Counted from the first letter of the stretch, positions 16,574 to 26,563 are shown. The stretch is 44,300 bases of DNA from Candidatus Flavonifractor merdigallinarum (GCA_019115265.1 DXDX01000216.1:1-44300); one strand, 5' to 3'. Numbers and translations: made by a program. The notes: generated by a model from the letters alone, not told the origin.

Positions 16574-17539
16574 CTACGATTTGCCCAAAATGGTGTGAAA
16601 AAAATTGCTCACATCCAAATCGTGTGTTGGAATGCTGCTCCAAGAAAATTGACTGACCAGTTCAGCTGGGGAGACCGGCTCCGGGCGGTCCAGCAGCCCG
16701 GCCAGGGCGGCCAGATGGCCGGTCAGCTCCTGGGGGGTGAAGCGCCGGCGCAGCTCTCCCAGATCCAGATCCCGCTCCCGTTTGGACAGCCTCCGCCCGT
16801 TCTCCGCCACCAGCAGAGGGACATGATAAAAGGTGGGGGGCGTCATCCCCAGCAGGCGGTAGAGGTACATCTGCCGGGGGGTGGAGGAGAGCAGGTCCGC
16901 TCCCCGCACCACCTGGGTGATCGCCATCTCCCCGTCATCCGCCACCACCGCCAGCTGATAGGCGTAAACCCCGTCCGAACGGCGGATGAGAAAGTCCGAA
17001 TGGCCGGCATGCAGCTGTTCTTCATAATGCCCGATGTGTCCATCTATAAAAGACATTGATTCTGTCGATACCATCAGACGCCAGGCCGGGCGGCGGGTGC
17101 GCTCCAGCTCCGCCCGCTCTTCCTGGGAGAGGGTGCGGCACCGCCCGCTGTACCACTCCTGACCGTCCCCCCGGTGGGGGGCGGAGGCGGCCAGGCGCTC
17201 CGCTCGGGTGCAGTAACAGGGGTAGACCAGCCCCTTTTCCTCTAAGGTGCGAAAACACTGGGCATAGTACTCCGTTCGCTCGCTCTGGGAATAGGGGCCG
17301 TGGGGACCTCCCACCTCATACCCCTCATCCCAGTCCAGCCCCAGCCAGCGCAAATCGTCCGCCAGCAGTTGGGCGTACTCCGGCCGGCAGCGGTCGGGGT
17401 CCAAATCCTCCATCCGCAGCACCATGGTTCCACCCGCCGAGCGCACCGACAGCCACGCCAGCAGCGCGGTAAAGAGGTTGCCCAGGTGCATCCGCCCGCT
17501 GGGGCTGGGGGCAAAGCGCCCCCTGACGTTTGTCTCCAT
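16574..17539 (-). CDS. gluQRS: Glutamyl-Q tRNA(Asp) synthetase
   Basis: GRFAPSPSGRMHLGNL (HIGH region), MEDLDPDRCRPEY, RRLSKRERD (KMSKS-like); start set at METNVRG rather than the 693-aa ORF start. Confidence 0.9.
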   Translation of the reverse strand: METNVRGRFAPSPSGRMHLGNLFTALLAWLSVRSAGGTMVLRMEDLDPDRCRPEYAQLLADDLRWLGLDWDEGYEVGGPHGPYSQSERTEYYAQCFRTLEEKGLVYPCYCTRAERLAASAPHRGDGQEWYSGRCRTLSQEERAELERTRRPAWRLMVSTESMSFIDGHIGHYEEQLHAGHSDFLIRRSDGVYAYQLAVVADDGEMAITQVVRGADLLSSTPRQMYLYRLLGMTPPTFYHVPLLVAENGRRLSKRERDLDLGELRRRFTPQELTGHLAALAGLLDRPEPVSPAELVSQFSWSSIPTHDLDVSNFFHTILGKS

Positions 17540-17666
17540 CTCTTCCACTCCCCTTTCCGTCCGTCCAGTATACCACAGTTTTGGACCTGGGGTACTCTTT
17601 TTTCCCGCCTTGCAAGTTCTGGAGGAATATAGTATAATGAGTTCAAATTCAAACTGCATCGTTCTG

Positions 17667-17760
17667 CACTCCGAGCAAACGCGCCTACGGGCTGACTGCC
17701 TATGGCGCCGCGCCGATGGGTGGCACGGGAAACCGGGCCGCCTTCCGCTTTTGAAAAGGA
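17667..17760 (+). ncRNA. Moco (molybdenum cofactor) RNA motif / riboswitch, copy 1
   Basis: CTCCGAG..GCCTACGGGCT..GCCGATGGGTGGCACGGGAAACCGGGCCGCCTTCCG, upstream of moe/moa genes and followed by a terminator. Confidence 0.82.
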
Positions 17761-17808
17761 GTCGCTTCCCAACGGGGGTATCATACCCCCGCTGTTTCCA
17801 CACCTGGA

Positions 17809-17837
17809 AGCGCCGCCTGGTCACGGGCGGCGCTTTT
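17809..17837 (+). terminator. Terminator of the Moco-riboswitch expression platform
   Basis: AGCGCCGCC-loop-GGCGGCGCT followed by TTTT, 40 nt before the first moe ATG. Confidence 0.8.
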
Positions 17838-17875
17838 TCGCGTACAGACGGTATAAGATAAGGAGGAGTTCCCCC

Positions 17876-18901
17876 ATGAAGCTCATTGAAACCCGCCAGG
17901 CCGTGGGCCATGTGCTCTGCCATGATTTGACCCAGATTATCCCCGGCGTGACTAAGGACGCTCGCTTTCGTAAGGGCCACATTGTCATGGAAGAGGACAT
18001 CCCTGTCCTCCTCTCCATGGGCAAGGACCACCTGTATGTCTGGGAAAAGACCGAGGGGATGCTCCACGAGGATGAGGCCGCTCAGCGTCTGCGGACGCTG
18101 GCCCAGAATGCGTATATGACTGCTACCGACGTGAAAGAGGGCAAGATTGAGCTGAAAGCCGCCATTCACGGCCTGTTCCGGGTGGATGTGGAGCGGCTGT
18201 ACGCCGTCAACTGTCAGGACGAGGTGATGATCGCCACCCGCCACACCAACACCGTGGTCCATCCGGGGGACAAGCTGGCCGGAATGCGGGTCATTCCCCT
18301 GGTGGTCTCCGAGGAGACGGTGCAGGCCGCAGAGCGGGCCGCTGGAGATAAGCCCCTTCTGGAGCTGCTCCCCTTTGTGCGCAAAACGGCGGCCATTGTC
18401 ACCACCGGCAGCGAGGTCTTTTATGGCCGGATTGAGGACAAGTTTACTCCGGTCATTCGGGCGAAGCTGGAGCAGTTTGGGATAGAGGTCCGCTCGGAGG
18501 TGAAAGTCCCCGACGACCGTGCCCAGATTATCTCCGCCATTCAGGCCGCCCACGAGAGCGGCGCGGAGCTGATTCTCTGCACCGGCGGCATGAGCGTGGA
18601 CCCCGACGACCAGACCCCCGGCGCCATCAAAGCCGCCGGTGTGGAGGTGGTCCACTACGGCGCTCCCGTTCTCCCCGGCGCCATGTTCCTGCTGGGCTAC
18701 TTCCCCGACGGCACCCCGGTGATGGGCCTGCCCGGCTGCGTCATGTACGCCAAAGCCACCATTTTCGACCTCATTCTCCCCCGGGTGCTATGTAACCTGC
18801 CGGTAAGCCGTTCGGATTTGGCCCGTCTGGGCCACGGCGGGCTTTGCTTGGGGTGCGAGAGCTGCCACTACCCCATCTGTCCCTTTGGTAAGGAGGCGTA
18901 G
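17876..18901 (+). CDS. Molybdopterin-binding MoeA-like protein with C-terminal Cys motif
   Basis: TTGSEVFYGRIEDKF and CTGGMSVDPDDQTPGAI (MoCF-binding fold); C-terminal CLGCESCHYPICPFG. Confidence 0.82.
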   Translation: MKLIETRQAVGHVLCHDLTQIIPGVTKDARFRKGHIVMEEDIPVLLSMGKDHLYVWEKTEGMLHEDEAAQRLRTLAQNAYMTATDVKEGKIELKAAIHGLFRVDVERLYAVNCQDEVMIATRHTNTVVHPGDKLAGMRVIPLVVSEETVQAAERAAGDKPLLELLPFVRKTAAIVTTGSEVFYGRIEDKFTPVIRAKLEQFGIEVRSEVKVPDDRAQIISAIQAAHESGAELILCTGGMSVDPDDQTPGAIKAAGVEVVHYGAPVLPGAMFLLGYFPDGTPVMGLPGCVMYAKATIFDLILPRVLCNLPVSRSDLARLGHGGLCLGCESCHYPICPFGKEA

Positions 18902-18904
18902 GGG

Positions 18905-20110
18905 ATGCAGACCCACATCGAACTGGAAGAGGCGGTGGAGCTGATTACCGCCTCCCTCTCCCCGCTGGGGACGGAGCTTCTGCCCCGTCTGGAGGCTTTG
19001 GGGTGCACCCTGGCCCAGGACCTCCCCGCCCCCATGGACCAGCCCCCCTTTGACCGCTCCCCGCTGGACGGCTACGCCCTGCGCAGCGCCGATTTGGTTG
19101 GGGCCAGCCGGGAGCACCCGGTGGTGTTGCCGGTGGTGGAGATTGTGTACGCCGGCGGCGTGCCCTCCCGCCCGCTGGCGGCAGGGGAGGCTATGCGCAT
19201 TATGACCGGGGCTATGCTCCCCATCGGCTGTGACTGTGTGCTCCAGCACGAGCGCACCAACAACGGCATGGAGCAGGTGGAGATTTACGCCCCCCTCTCC
19301 CCCCATCAGAACTACTGTGACCGGGGGGAGGACTACCGGGCGGGGACGGTTCTGCTCCCCGCCGGGATGGTGCTGGACGCCGCCGCCATTGGGGTACTGG
19401 CCAGCGCGGGAATCTGTCAGGTACCGGTGCACCGCCGCCCGGTGGTGGGAATACTCTCCACTGGGGACGAGGTGGTCCCGCCGGAAACGCATCCCCTCCC
19501 CCCTGGCAAAATCTACGGCTCCAATCAAGATTTGCTCACCGCCCGCCTGCGGGAGCTGGGCATTCGCGAGGTGCGCTGTGTCCTCTCCCCCGATGAACCC
19601 CAGGCGGTGGCGGACACCATGGCGGAGCTCTTGAACACCTGTGATATCCTCCTCACCACCGGCGGGGTGTCGGCGGGAGACAAGGATATTTTCCATGAGG
19701 CGCTCCCTCTGCTGGGGGTGGAGCGGGTATTCTGGAAGGTCAACCTGAAACCGGGCACCCCGGTAATGTACTCCCTCAAAGACGGGAAACCCATCCTCTC
19801 TCTGTCGGGCAACCCCTTTGCCGCCGCCGCCACCTTTGAGCTGCTGGCCCGCCCCCTTCTGGCGGCCCTGACGGGGGAGGCGCACTTCGCCCTCACCTCA
19901 CTCACCGCCGTGACGGAGGACGGCTTTCCCAAAGCGAGCCCCGGCCGCCGCTTCCTGCGGGGAGTCTACCGCCGGGGCCGTGTGGCGCTGACGGGGAAGA
20001 ACTCCTCGGGCCTGCTCGCCTCTCTGGTGGGGTGCAACTGTCTGGTGGATCTGCCCGCCGGATCGCCCCCGGTGGAGGCGGGGCAGACGGTGCGTATTCT
20101 GCTTCTCTGA
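18905..20110 (+). CDS. moeA: Molybdopterin molybdotransferase MoeA
   Basis: PPFDRSPLDGYALR, ILSTGDEVV, LTTGGVSAGDKD, LSLSGNPFAAAATFE. Confidence 0.92.
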   Translation: MQTHIELEEAVELITASLSPLGTELLPRLEALGCTLAQDLPAPMDQPPFDRSPLDGYALRSADLVGASREHPVVLPVVEIVYAGGVPSRPLAAGEAMRIMTGAMLPIGCDCVLQHERTNNGMEQVEIYAPLSPHQNYCDRGEDYRAGTVLLPAGMVLDAAAIGVLASAGICQVPVHRRPVVGILSTGDEVVPPETHPLPPGKIYGSNQDLLTARLRELGIREVRCVLSPDEPQAVADTMAELLNTCDILLTTGGVSAGDKDIFHEALPLLGVERVFWKVNLKPGTPVMYSLKDGKPILSLSGNPFAAAATFELLARPLLAALTGEAHFALTSLTAVTEDGFPKASPGRRFLRGVYRRGRVALTGKNSSGLLASLVGCNCLVDLPAGSPPVEAGQTVRILLL

Positions 20111-20134
20111 TCGTTACTCTGGAGGTTTTTTCCG

Positions 20135-21112
20135 ATGGAACCGAAATTCAACCACTTCGACGACGCGGGCAACGCCATTATGGTGGATGTCTCCGCCAAA
20201 GCCCCCACCCACCGCCTGGCGGTGGCCCAGGGGAAAATCAAGGTCTCTCCGGCGGTACTGGAGGCTATCACCGGCCACACCGCCGCCAAGGGGGATGTGC
20301 TGGGGGTGGCCCGTGTGGCGGGGATTCTGGCCACCAAGCGCACCTCGGAGCTCATTCCCCTGTGTCATCCGCTGGCCCTGGCCCACTGCTCCGTGGACTT
20401 CACCATCCTCCCGGAAGAGTGCGCCGTACTGGCGGAGTGTACCGCCAAACTAGACGCCAAGACCGGGGTGGAGATGGAGGCCCTCACCGGGGTATCGGTT
20501 GCCCTGCTCACCATCTATGACATGTGCAAAGCGGTGGACAAGAGTATGGAAATCTCCGACATCCACCTGGTTTATAAGGAAGGGGGCAAGTCGGGAACCT
20601 ATCGCAACCCCGGACACTCTGGCCCCGCCGTGGTGGCGGTGAGCGGGGTGAAAAACTCCGGTAAGACCACCCTCATTGCCGCGATGCTTCCCCATCTGAC
20701 TGCCAGAGGGCTCAAAGTGGCCACCATCAAGCACGACGGCCACACCTTCCTCTCCGATCCGCCCGGCACCGACACGGGCCGCCATATGGAGGCCGGGGCC
20801 TGGGGGACCGCCATTTTTGATACAGAGAAATATAAGGTGGTCCGCCGGGGTGAGGTGGACGAGCGGGCGCTCATCCAGCGCTTCCCCGACGCCGATCTGG
20901 TGCTGCTGGAGGGGTTCAAGCACTCCCCCTGGCCCAAGCTGGAGGTGGTCCGCGCGGGCAACTCGGCACAGCCGGTGTGCGACCCCGCCACCCTGCTGGC
21001 CCTGGTCACGGATTTGGATTTGACAGTGGAGGGCGTCCCCACCATCCCCTTGGATGGGGCGCGGGCCGCCCAAATCGTCCTGGACTACCTGGAACGGGAG
21101 GGACGGCTGTGA
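20135..21112 (+). CDS. moaC: MoaC-MobB fusion (cyclic pyranopterin monophosphate synthase plus molybdopterin-guanine dinucleotide GTPase domain)
   Basis: Moa[37 protein letters not shown]; then MobB P-loop [13 protein letters not shown] and IKHDGH. Confidence 0.92.
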   Translation: MEPKFNHFDDAGNAIMVDVSAKAPTHRLAVAQGKIKVSPAVLEAITGHTAAKGDVLGVARVAGILATKRTSELIPLCHPLALAHCSVDFTILPEECAVLAECTAKLDAKTGVEMEALTGVSVALLTIYDMCKAVDKSMEISDIHLVYKEGGKSGTYRNPGHSGPAVVAVSGVKNSGKTTLIAAMLPHLTARGLKVATIKHDGHTFLSDPPGTDTGRHMEAGAWGTAIFDTEKYKVVRRGEVDERALIQRFPDADLVLLEGFKHSPWPKLEVVRAGNSAQPVCDPATLLALVTDLDLTVEGVPTIPLDGARAAQIVLDYLEREGRL

Positions 21113-22086
21113 TTGACGGACAGGGCCGCACCATTGACTATCTGCGCATCTCGGTTACCGACCGGTGCAATCTGTGCTGCGTCTACTGTATGCCCCCGGA
21201 GGGGGTGGAGTGGATGCCCCACGCCGACCTGCTCTCCTATGAGGAGATTATCCGCCTGTGTCACCTCTTTGCCCGCCTGGGGGTGCGCAAGGTGCGCCTC
21301 ACCGGGGGGGAACCGCTGGCCCGGAAGGGCCTTCCCCAGCTGGTGGCGGGCATCCGCGCCATTCCAGGCATTGAGAGCGTGTCCATGACCACCAACGGCA
21401 TTGCGCTAGCCGAGCAGCTGCCCGCCCTTCTGGACGCGGGCCTCTCGGCGGTGAATCTCAGCCTGGACACCCTGGACCGGGCACAGTACGCCGCCATCAC
21501 CCGGCGGGACAAGCTGGAGGACGCCCTCCGGGGCCTCCACGCCGCTCTGGACGCCCCCGGCCTGCGGGTGAAGCTCAACTGCGTCCCTATGGGGGAGAAC
21601 GACGGGCAGCTGGTCCCGCTGGCCGCGCTGGCCCAAGACCACGATTTGGCGGTGCGCTTCATTGAGCTTATGCCCATCGGCCTGGGGGGCGGCCTCCCCG
21701 GCCGCACCGAGGAGGAGGTCCGCGCCCGGCTGGAGGCCGCCTTTGGCCCCATGATCCCCTGTTCTGAAACCCTGGGGGCCGGGCCGGGCCACTACTTCAC
21801 GCTCCCCCATTTCCTGGGAAAAGTGGGTTTCATCAGCGCCATGACCCACCAGTTCTGCCACCAGTGCAACCGGGTGCGCCTCACCGCTACCGGCTTTTTG
21901 AAAACCTGCCTCCAGTATGAGACGGGGGTGGATTTGCGGGCGCTCCTGCGGGGCGGGGCGGATGATGGTGTGCTGGAGGCCGCCATCGCCGCCGCCATCC
22001 AGCACAAGCCGCTCCGCCACCACTTTGGGGACGCCGCCGTCCAGCGGGCGGACGAGCGGCACAACATGCATCAAATTGGGGGGTAA
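21109..22086 (+). CDS. moaA: GTP 3',8-cyclase MoaA (radical SAM)
   Basis: [29 protein letters not shown]-terminal [22 protein letters not shown] start overlapping the moaC-mobB stop. Confidence 0.93.
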   Translation: MIDGQGRTIDYLRISVTDRCNLCCVYCMPPEGVEWMPHADLLSYEEIIRLCHLFARLGVRKVRLTGGEPLARKGLPQLVAGIRAIPGIESVSMTTNGIALAEQLPALLDAGLSAVNLSLDTLDRAQYAAITRRDKLEDALRGLHAALDAPGLRVKLNCVPMGENDGQLVPLAALAQDHDLAVRFIELMPIGLGGGLPGRTEEEVRARLEAAFGPMIPCSETLGAGPGHYFTLPHFLGKVGFISAMTHQFCHQCNRVRLTATGFLKTCLQYETGVDLRALLRGGADDGVLEAAIAAAIQHKPLRHHFGDAAVQRADERHNMHQIGG

Positions 22087-22117
22087 GTCTCCTAGATTCA
22101 ATGACGAGGTGTAGAAT

Positions 22118-23035
22118 ATGGGCAAGGTAATTGCTGTTTGTATCAGCGAGCAAAAGGGCACCCAAAAGCACCCGGTGGACACGGCCCATCTGGTGGAGGA
22201 CTGGGGCATTGAGGGGGACGCCCACGCAGGCAAGTGGCACCGGCAGGTGTCTCTCCTCTCCCACAACAAAATCGAGGCGTTCCGGGCCCGGGGCGCGGAG
22301 GTATCCGACGGGGCTTTTGGAGAGAACCTCATTGTGGAGGGCATCGACTTTGCCGCCCTCCCCATCGGCACCAAATTCTACTGCAACGACGTAGTGCTCC
22401 AGCTCACCCAGATTGGCAAGGAGTGCCACAACGGCTGTGAGATTTTTAAAAAAATGGGCGAGTGCATCATGCCCAAGCAGGGGGTGTTTACCAAGGTCCT
22501 TCACGGCGGCGACATCCGCCCCGGAGATGAACTGCGTTTGGAGCTCCCCTTCCGGGCGGCGGTCATCACCGTCAGCGACTCCGGCGCGGCGGGGAAGCGG
22601 GCCGATTTGAGCGGCCCCACCATCTGCACGATTTTAAAGGAGGCGGGCTATCCGGTGGTCCACACCGCTCTCCTCCCCGACGAGCGGGAGGAACTGGCCG
22701 AAGAACTGCGGCGCATTGCGGATGAAGGGGTGGCCGATTTGCTGCTCACCACCGGCGGCACCGGCTTCTCCCCCCGGGACTGGACCCCGGAGGCCACCAA
22801 AGATGTCATTGAGCGGGAGGTCCCCGGCATCCCGGAGGCCATGCGCGCCCTCTCCCTCCAAATCACCCCCCGGGCTATGCTCACCCGCTCGGCGGCGGGT
22901 ATCCGGGGCAAGACCCTCATCATCAACCTGCCCGGCAGCCCCAAGGCGGTGCGGGAGTGCCTAGAGTACATCCTGCCTCCCCTCTCCCACGGGCTGGAGA
23001 TTTTGCTGGGCACCGCGGGCAACTGTGCCCGGTAG
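22118..23035 (+). CDS. MOSC domain - MogA/MoaB fusion protein
   Basis: N-terminal MOSC (GIEGDAHAGKWHRQVSLLS, GAFGENLIVEG, CHNGCEIF) fused to MogA-like (ITVSDSGAAGKRADLSGP, LLTTGGTGFSPRDWTPEAT). Confidence 0.9.
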   Translation: MGKVIAVCISEQKGTQKHPVDTAHLVEDWGIEGDAHAGKWHRQVSLLSHNKIEAFRARGAEVSDGAFGENLIVEGIDFAALPIGTKFYCNDVVLQLTQIGKECHNGCEIFKKMGECIMPKQGVFTKVLHGGDIRPGDELRLELPFRAAVITVSDSGAAGKRADLSGPTICTILKEAGYPVVHTALLPDEREELAEELRRIADEGVADLLLTTGGTGFSPRDWTPEATKDVIEREVPGIPEAMRALSLQITPRAMLTRSAAGIRGKTLIINLPGSPKAVRECLEYILPPLSHGLEILLGTAGNCAR

Positions 23036-23100
23036 CCGGTCCCCACTCCGGCGCTCTGCCGGTTTGGATTGGGAAATTTCAGGAAAAGAGGTGAATCTGC

Positions 23101-23313
23101 ATGAAACTCAGCGCCAGAAATCAGCTCAAGGGCACGGTGGTATCCATCGAGGAGGGCGCCGTCAACGGCATTGTCAAAATTGACATTGGCGGCGGCAACG
23201 TCATCTCCTCCACCATCTCTATGAGCGCCATCCGGGAACTGGATTTGAAGGTGGGTAAGACCGCTTACGCCGTCATCAAGGCCACTTCTGTCATGGTGGG
23301 TGTGGACGACTGA
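23101..23313 (+). CDS. Molbindin-like TOBE/Mop domain protein
   Basis: 70 aa; MKLSARNQLKGTVVSIEEGAVNGIVKIDIGGGNVISS..IKATSVMVGVDD. Confidence 0.9.
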   Translation: MKLSARNQLKGTVVSIEEGAVNGIVKIDIGGGNVISSTISMSAIRELDLKVGKTAYAVIKATSVMVGVDD

Positions 23314-23329
23314 TCCACCCAAGACCCAA

Positions 23330-23415
23330 AACTTCGAGTCTGTCCGCCTACGGCCTTTTGAGCTAGGGCGGCGGACCAATGGGTCGGCCCGGAAACAGGC
23401 CGGCCTACCGAATTT
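23330..23415 (+). ncRNA. Moco RNA motif, copy 2
   Basis: TTCGAG..CCGCCTACGG..GGCGGACCAATGGGTCGGCCCGGAAACAGGCCGGCCTACCG aligns with copy 1; just upstream of modA. Confidence 0.75.
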
Positions 23416-23434
23416 GTAAAGGAGTTTTATCCCC

Positions 23435-24313
23435 ATGAAAAAAATGCTGTCTCTCGCCCTGGCCCTCTCTCTGGGCGTCAGTCTCACCGCCTGCGGCGGT
23501 ACCGCCTCCCAGCCCTCTCAGGCTCCCGCCTCCCAGCAGCCCTCCCCAACTATCTCCGCTGAGAGCGGTGGGGAGGCGGTGGAGCTGACTGTCTTTGCCG
23601 CGGCCTCCATGGAGGCCACCCTCACCGAGATTGCCGACCTCTACAAAGAGGTGGAGCCCAATGTGACCCTCACCTTTACCTTTGACTCTTCGGGCACCCT
23701 CAAGACTCAGATTGAAGAGGGCGCGCCCTGTGATATTTTCATCTCCGCCGCTCAGAAGCAGATGAACCAGCTGGACAGCGCCGACACCACCGGCACCAAT
23801 GAGGGCGGTCTGGACTTTGTGTACTCGGACACACGCATCAATCTGGTGGAAAACAAGGTGGTGCTGGCCGTCCCGGACGACAACCTCAAGGACATTCAGT
23901 CCTTCCAGGATTTGGCCACCGACAAGCTCTCCCTGCTGTGTCTGGGCAACGACGATGTGCCGGTGGGGGCCTACTCCCTCCAGATTCTGGACACCCTGGG
24001 CATTGACATCGCCGGCCTGGAGGCGGACGGCAAAGTGACCTACGCCTCTAACGTCTCCGAAGTGGCCAACCAGGTGAAGGAGGGTGCGGTAGACTGCGGC
24101 ATCATCTACGCCACCGACGCCTTTACCTATAAACTCAATGTGGTGGACCAGGCCACTGCCGATATGTGCGACCAGGTCATCTACCCCGCCGCCGTGATGA
24201 AGAGCGGCACCGAGGGCTCCAAGGATGCCGCCCAGGCCTTTTTGGACTACCTCCACACCGACGCTGACGCGGTAGCGGTACTGGAGGGGGTGGGCTTTAC
24301 AGTGCTGAACTGA
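23435..24313 (+). CDS. modA: Molybdate ABC transporter substrate-binding protein ModA
   Basis: Lipoprotein signal (LTACGG), FAAASMEATLTEIADLYK, DSSGTLKTQIEEGAPCDIFISA. Confidence 0.9.
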   Translation: MKKMLSLALALSLGVSLTACGGTASQPSQAPASQQPSPTISAESGGEAVELTVFAAASMEATLTEIADLYKEVEPNVTLTFTFDSSGTLKTQIEEGAPCDIFISAAQKQMNQLDSADTTGTNEGGLDFVYSDTRINLVENKVVLAVPDDNLKDIQSFQDLATDKLSLLCLGNDDVPVGAYSLQILDTLGIDIAGLEADGKVTYASNVSEVANQVKEGAVDCGIIYATDAFTYKLNVVDQATADMCDQVIYPAAVMKSGTEGSKDAAQAFLDYLHTDADAVAVLEGVGFTVLN

Positions 24314-24354
24314 GATGACCCCCTCCCCACTTCTCATGGAAAGGGGGCCATCCT

Positions 24355-25044
24355 TTGGACTGGTACCCGCTCTATAACTCGCTGCGCATTGCCGCAGTAT
24401 CTACTATCCTCATTTTCTTCTTGGGGATTGTCTGCGCCTACTATGTGGCCAAGCTCCCCCGGCTGGTGAAGGGGGTGCTGGACGTGGTGCTCACCCTCCC
24501 TCTGGTGCTCCCGCCCACAGTGGTGGGCTACTTTCTGCTGCGCCTGCTGGGCCCCAAGCGGGTGGTGGGCCTGTGGTTTCTGGAGACCTTTGATGTACGC
24601 CTCACCATGGTGTGGTACTCCGCCATTTTTGCCTCAGCGGTGGTGGCCTTCCCCCTCATGTACCGCACCGCCCGGGGGGCCTTCGAGTCCTTTGATGAGA
24701 CGCTGGCCCAGTCGGCCCAGACCTTGGGCCTCTCCAACACCTGGATTTTCTGGCGGGTGCGGATGCCCTGCTGCAAGCAGGGAATTCTGGCCGGGACGGT
24801 GCTGGCCTTCGCCCGGGCGCTGGGGGAGTACGGCGCCACCGCCATGATTGCCGGGTACACCCCCGGCAAAACCGCCACCATCTCCACCACCGTCTATCAG
24901 CTCTGGCGCACCGGCGACGACGAAACCGCCATGCAGTGGGTGCTGGTGAATCTGGCCATCTCGGCGGTGGTGCTCCTCACGGTCAATATGATGGAGCGGC
25001 GGGACCGCGCCGTCCGCTCCAGGCGAAAGGGGGCGGCCGCATGA
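24355..25044 (+). CDS. modB: Molybdate ABC transporter permease ModB (TTG start)
   Basis: Multi-TM, LPLVLPPTVVGYFLL and RALGEYGATAMIAG. Confidence 0.9.
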   Translation: MDWYPLYNSLRIAAVSTILIFFLGIVCAYYVAKLPRLVKGVLDVVLTLPLVLPPTVVGYFLLRLLGPKRVVGLWFLETFDVRLTMVWYSAIFASAVVAFPLMYRTARGAFESFDETLAQSAQTLGLSNTWIFWRVRMPCCKQGILAGTVLAFARALGEYGATAMIAGYTPGKTATISTTVYQLWRTGDDETAMQWVLVNLAISAVVLLTVNMMERRDRAVRSRRKGAAA

Positions 25045-26099
25045 GTTTATTCGTGGACATTTTCAAGGATTTCGGCTCTTTTCAGCTCAATGTGTCCTTT
25101 GAGAGCCCGTCCGGCGTGCTGGGTCTGCTTGGGGCCTCGGGGTGCGGCAAGTCCATGACCCTCCGGTGTATTGCTGGAATCGTCAAGCCCGACCGGGGGC
25201 GCATTGTCCTCCAGGGCCGCACCCTCTTTGACTCAGAGCGGCACATTGATTTGCCGCCCCAGCAGCGCCGTGTGGGCCTGCTCTTCCAGAATTACGCCCT
25301 CTTCCCCAACCTGACCGTGGAGCAGAATCTGCTGGCGGGCATGTGCCGGGAGAAAGACCGCGCCGCCAAGCAAAAACGGCTCGCGGAACTTCTGGAGCGC
25401 TTCTACCTCACCGGGCTGGAGCGCCGCCGCCCCGCCCAGCTCTCCGGCGGACAGCAGCAGCGGGTGGCGCTGGGGCGTATTCTGGCCGGGGACCCGGAGG
25501 TGCTGTTGCTGGATGAGCCCTTCTCCGCTCTGGACAGCTACCTGCGCTGGCAGCTGGAGCTGGAGATGATGGAGGTGCTGGAGCGCTTTGGCAAGCCGGT
25601 GGTGCTGGTCACACACAGCCGGGATGAGGTGGTGCGCCTGTGCCAGACGGTGTGCGTGCTGGACCAGGGCCGTTCTTCCCCGACCCACAGCGTCCAGGAG
25701 CTCTTTGACGCCCCCAAGACGGTGGCCGCCTGTCTCCTCTCGGGATGCAAGAACCTCTCCCGGGCGAATCCCACCCCGGACGGCGGTATTGAGGCGCTGG
25801 ACTGGGGGGTGACGCTGACCTGTGAACAGCCGCTCCCGGCGGGGCTGACCCATGTGGGGGTGCGGGCCCACTTCCTCCACCCAGTGGAGACGCCTGGGCC
25901 CAATGTCATCCCCTGTTCGGTGGAGCGGGTGATTGATAACCTCTTTTCCACCATTGTGATGCTCTCCACCCCCGGCGGAAACCAGGGGCACTCTCTCCTC
26001 CGCCTGGAGCTGGACAAAGAGCGCTGGGCCGCGCTGGGCAATCCCAAAACGCTGCTCCTGCGCATGGAGCCCCATGATTTGCTCCTTCTCACCTCCTGA
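25041..26099 (+). CDS. modC: Molybdate ABC transporter ATP-binding protein ModC
   Basis: LLGASGCGKSMTLRCIAG, LSGGQQQRVALGRIL, LLDEPFSALD; ATGA overlap with modB. Confidence 0.92.
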   Translation: MSLFVDIFKDFGSFQLNVSFESPSGVLGLLGASGCGKSMTLRCIAGIVKPDRGRIVLQGRTLFDSERHIDLPPQQRRVGLLFQNYALFPNLTVEQNLLAGMCREKDRAAKQKRLAELLERFYLTGLERRRPAQLSGGQQQRVALGRILAGDPEVLLLDEPFSALDSYLRWQLELEMMEVLERFGKPVVLVTHSRDEVVRLCQTVCVLDQGRSSPTHSVQELFDAPKTVAACLLSGCKNLSRANPTPDGGIEALDWGVTLTCEQPLPAGLTHVGVRAHFLHPVETPGPNVIPCSVERVIDNLFSTIVMLSTPGGNQGHSLLRLELDKERWAALGNPKTLLLRMEPHDLLLLTS

Positions 26100-26100
26100 A

Positions 26101-26540
26101 TGTGTGCTCGCCGCACGGGCCGCCTGCTCGGCGGGAGCACCGCTTTCTTTGCCAAAGAAAGCGGTGGGAAAGAAAGCGCAGAGGGGACGCTGCCCCCTCT
26201 GCACTCCCCCCAATGCGCAACCCGGCTAAAGTTCCACTGCGGTGGGATTGCGCAAGCTCGGTACCATTTAAACCAGGCTTTCCGCCTATGAGGAAAGCGT
26301 TGTACTGCCTTGCAATACAGGTGACCCCTATATGGGAAAGTCTGTTGCCACAGAACAAGCTATAAGTCAGCACCCCTAAATTGGGCGGCCCCCTAAAAAG
26401 GCCGCCCTTTTGGAGGGGAGTGGAGAGGGGAACGAGAAGTTCCCCTCTCCGTCTTTTCTTTCCCCGGTTTCTTTTCTGCGAAAAGAAATCGGGCGCTGTC
26501 TGCGTAGGACGCCCGCGCGGCGAGCGCAAACATCCCCCAG
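26101..26540. repeat. Dispersed hairpin-rich repeat, copy 2
   Basis: Near-identical to 38340..38779; inverted arms; starts just after the modC stop codon. Confidence 0.9.
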
Positions 26541-26563
26541 CGTTGGGAACGCTCTCTGTAAGA

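Noticed and set aside
17540-18655. N-terminal extension of the 693-aa ORF containing GluQRS
   Set aside because: Antisense to the moeA-like gene and riboswitch; homology begins at METNVRGRFAPSPSGRMHLG.
26101-26540. Several small ORFs (such as FAKESGGKESAEG-type peptides) inside the repeats
   Set aside because: Different copies break different frames, the sequence is hairpin-rich, and covariation points to structure rather than protein.
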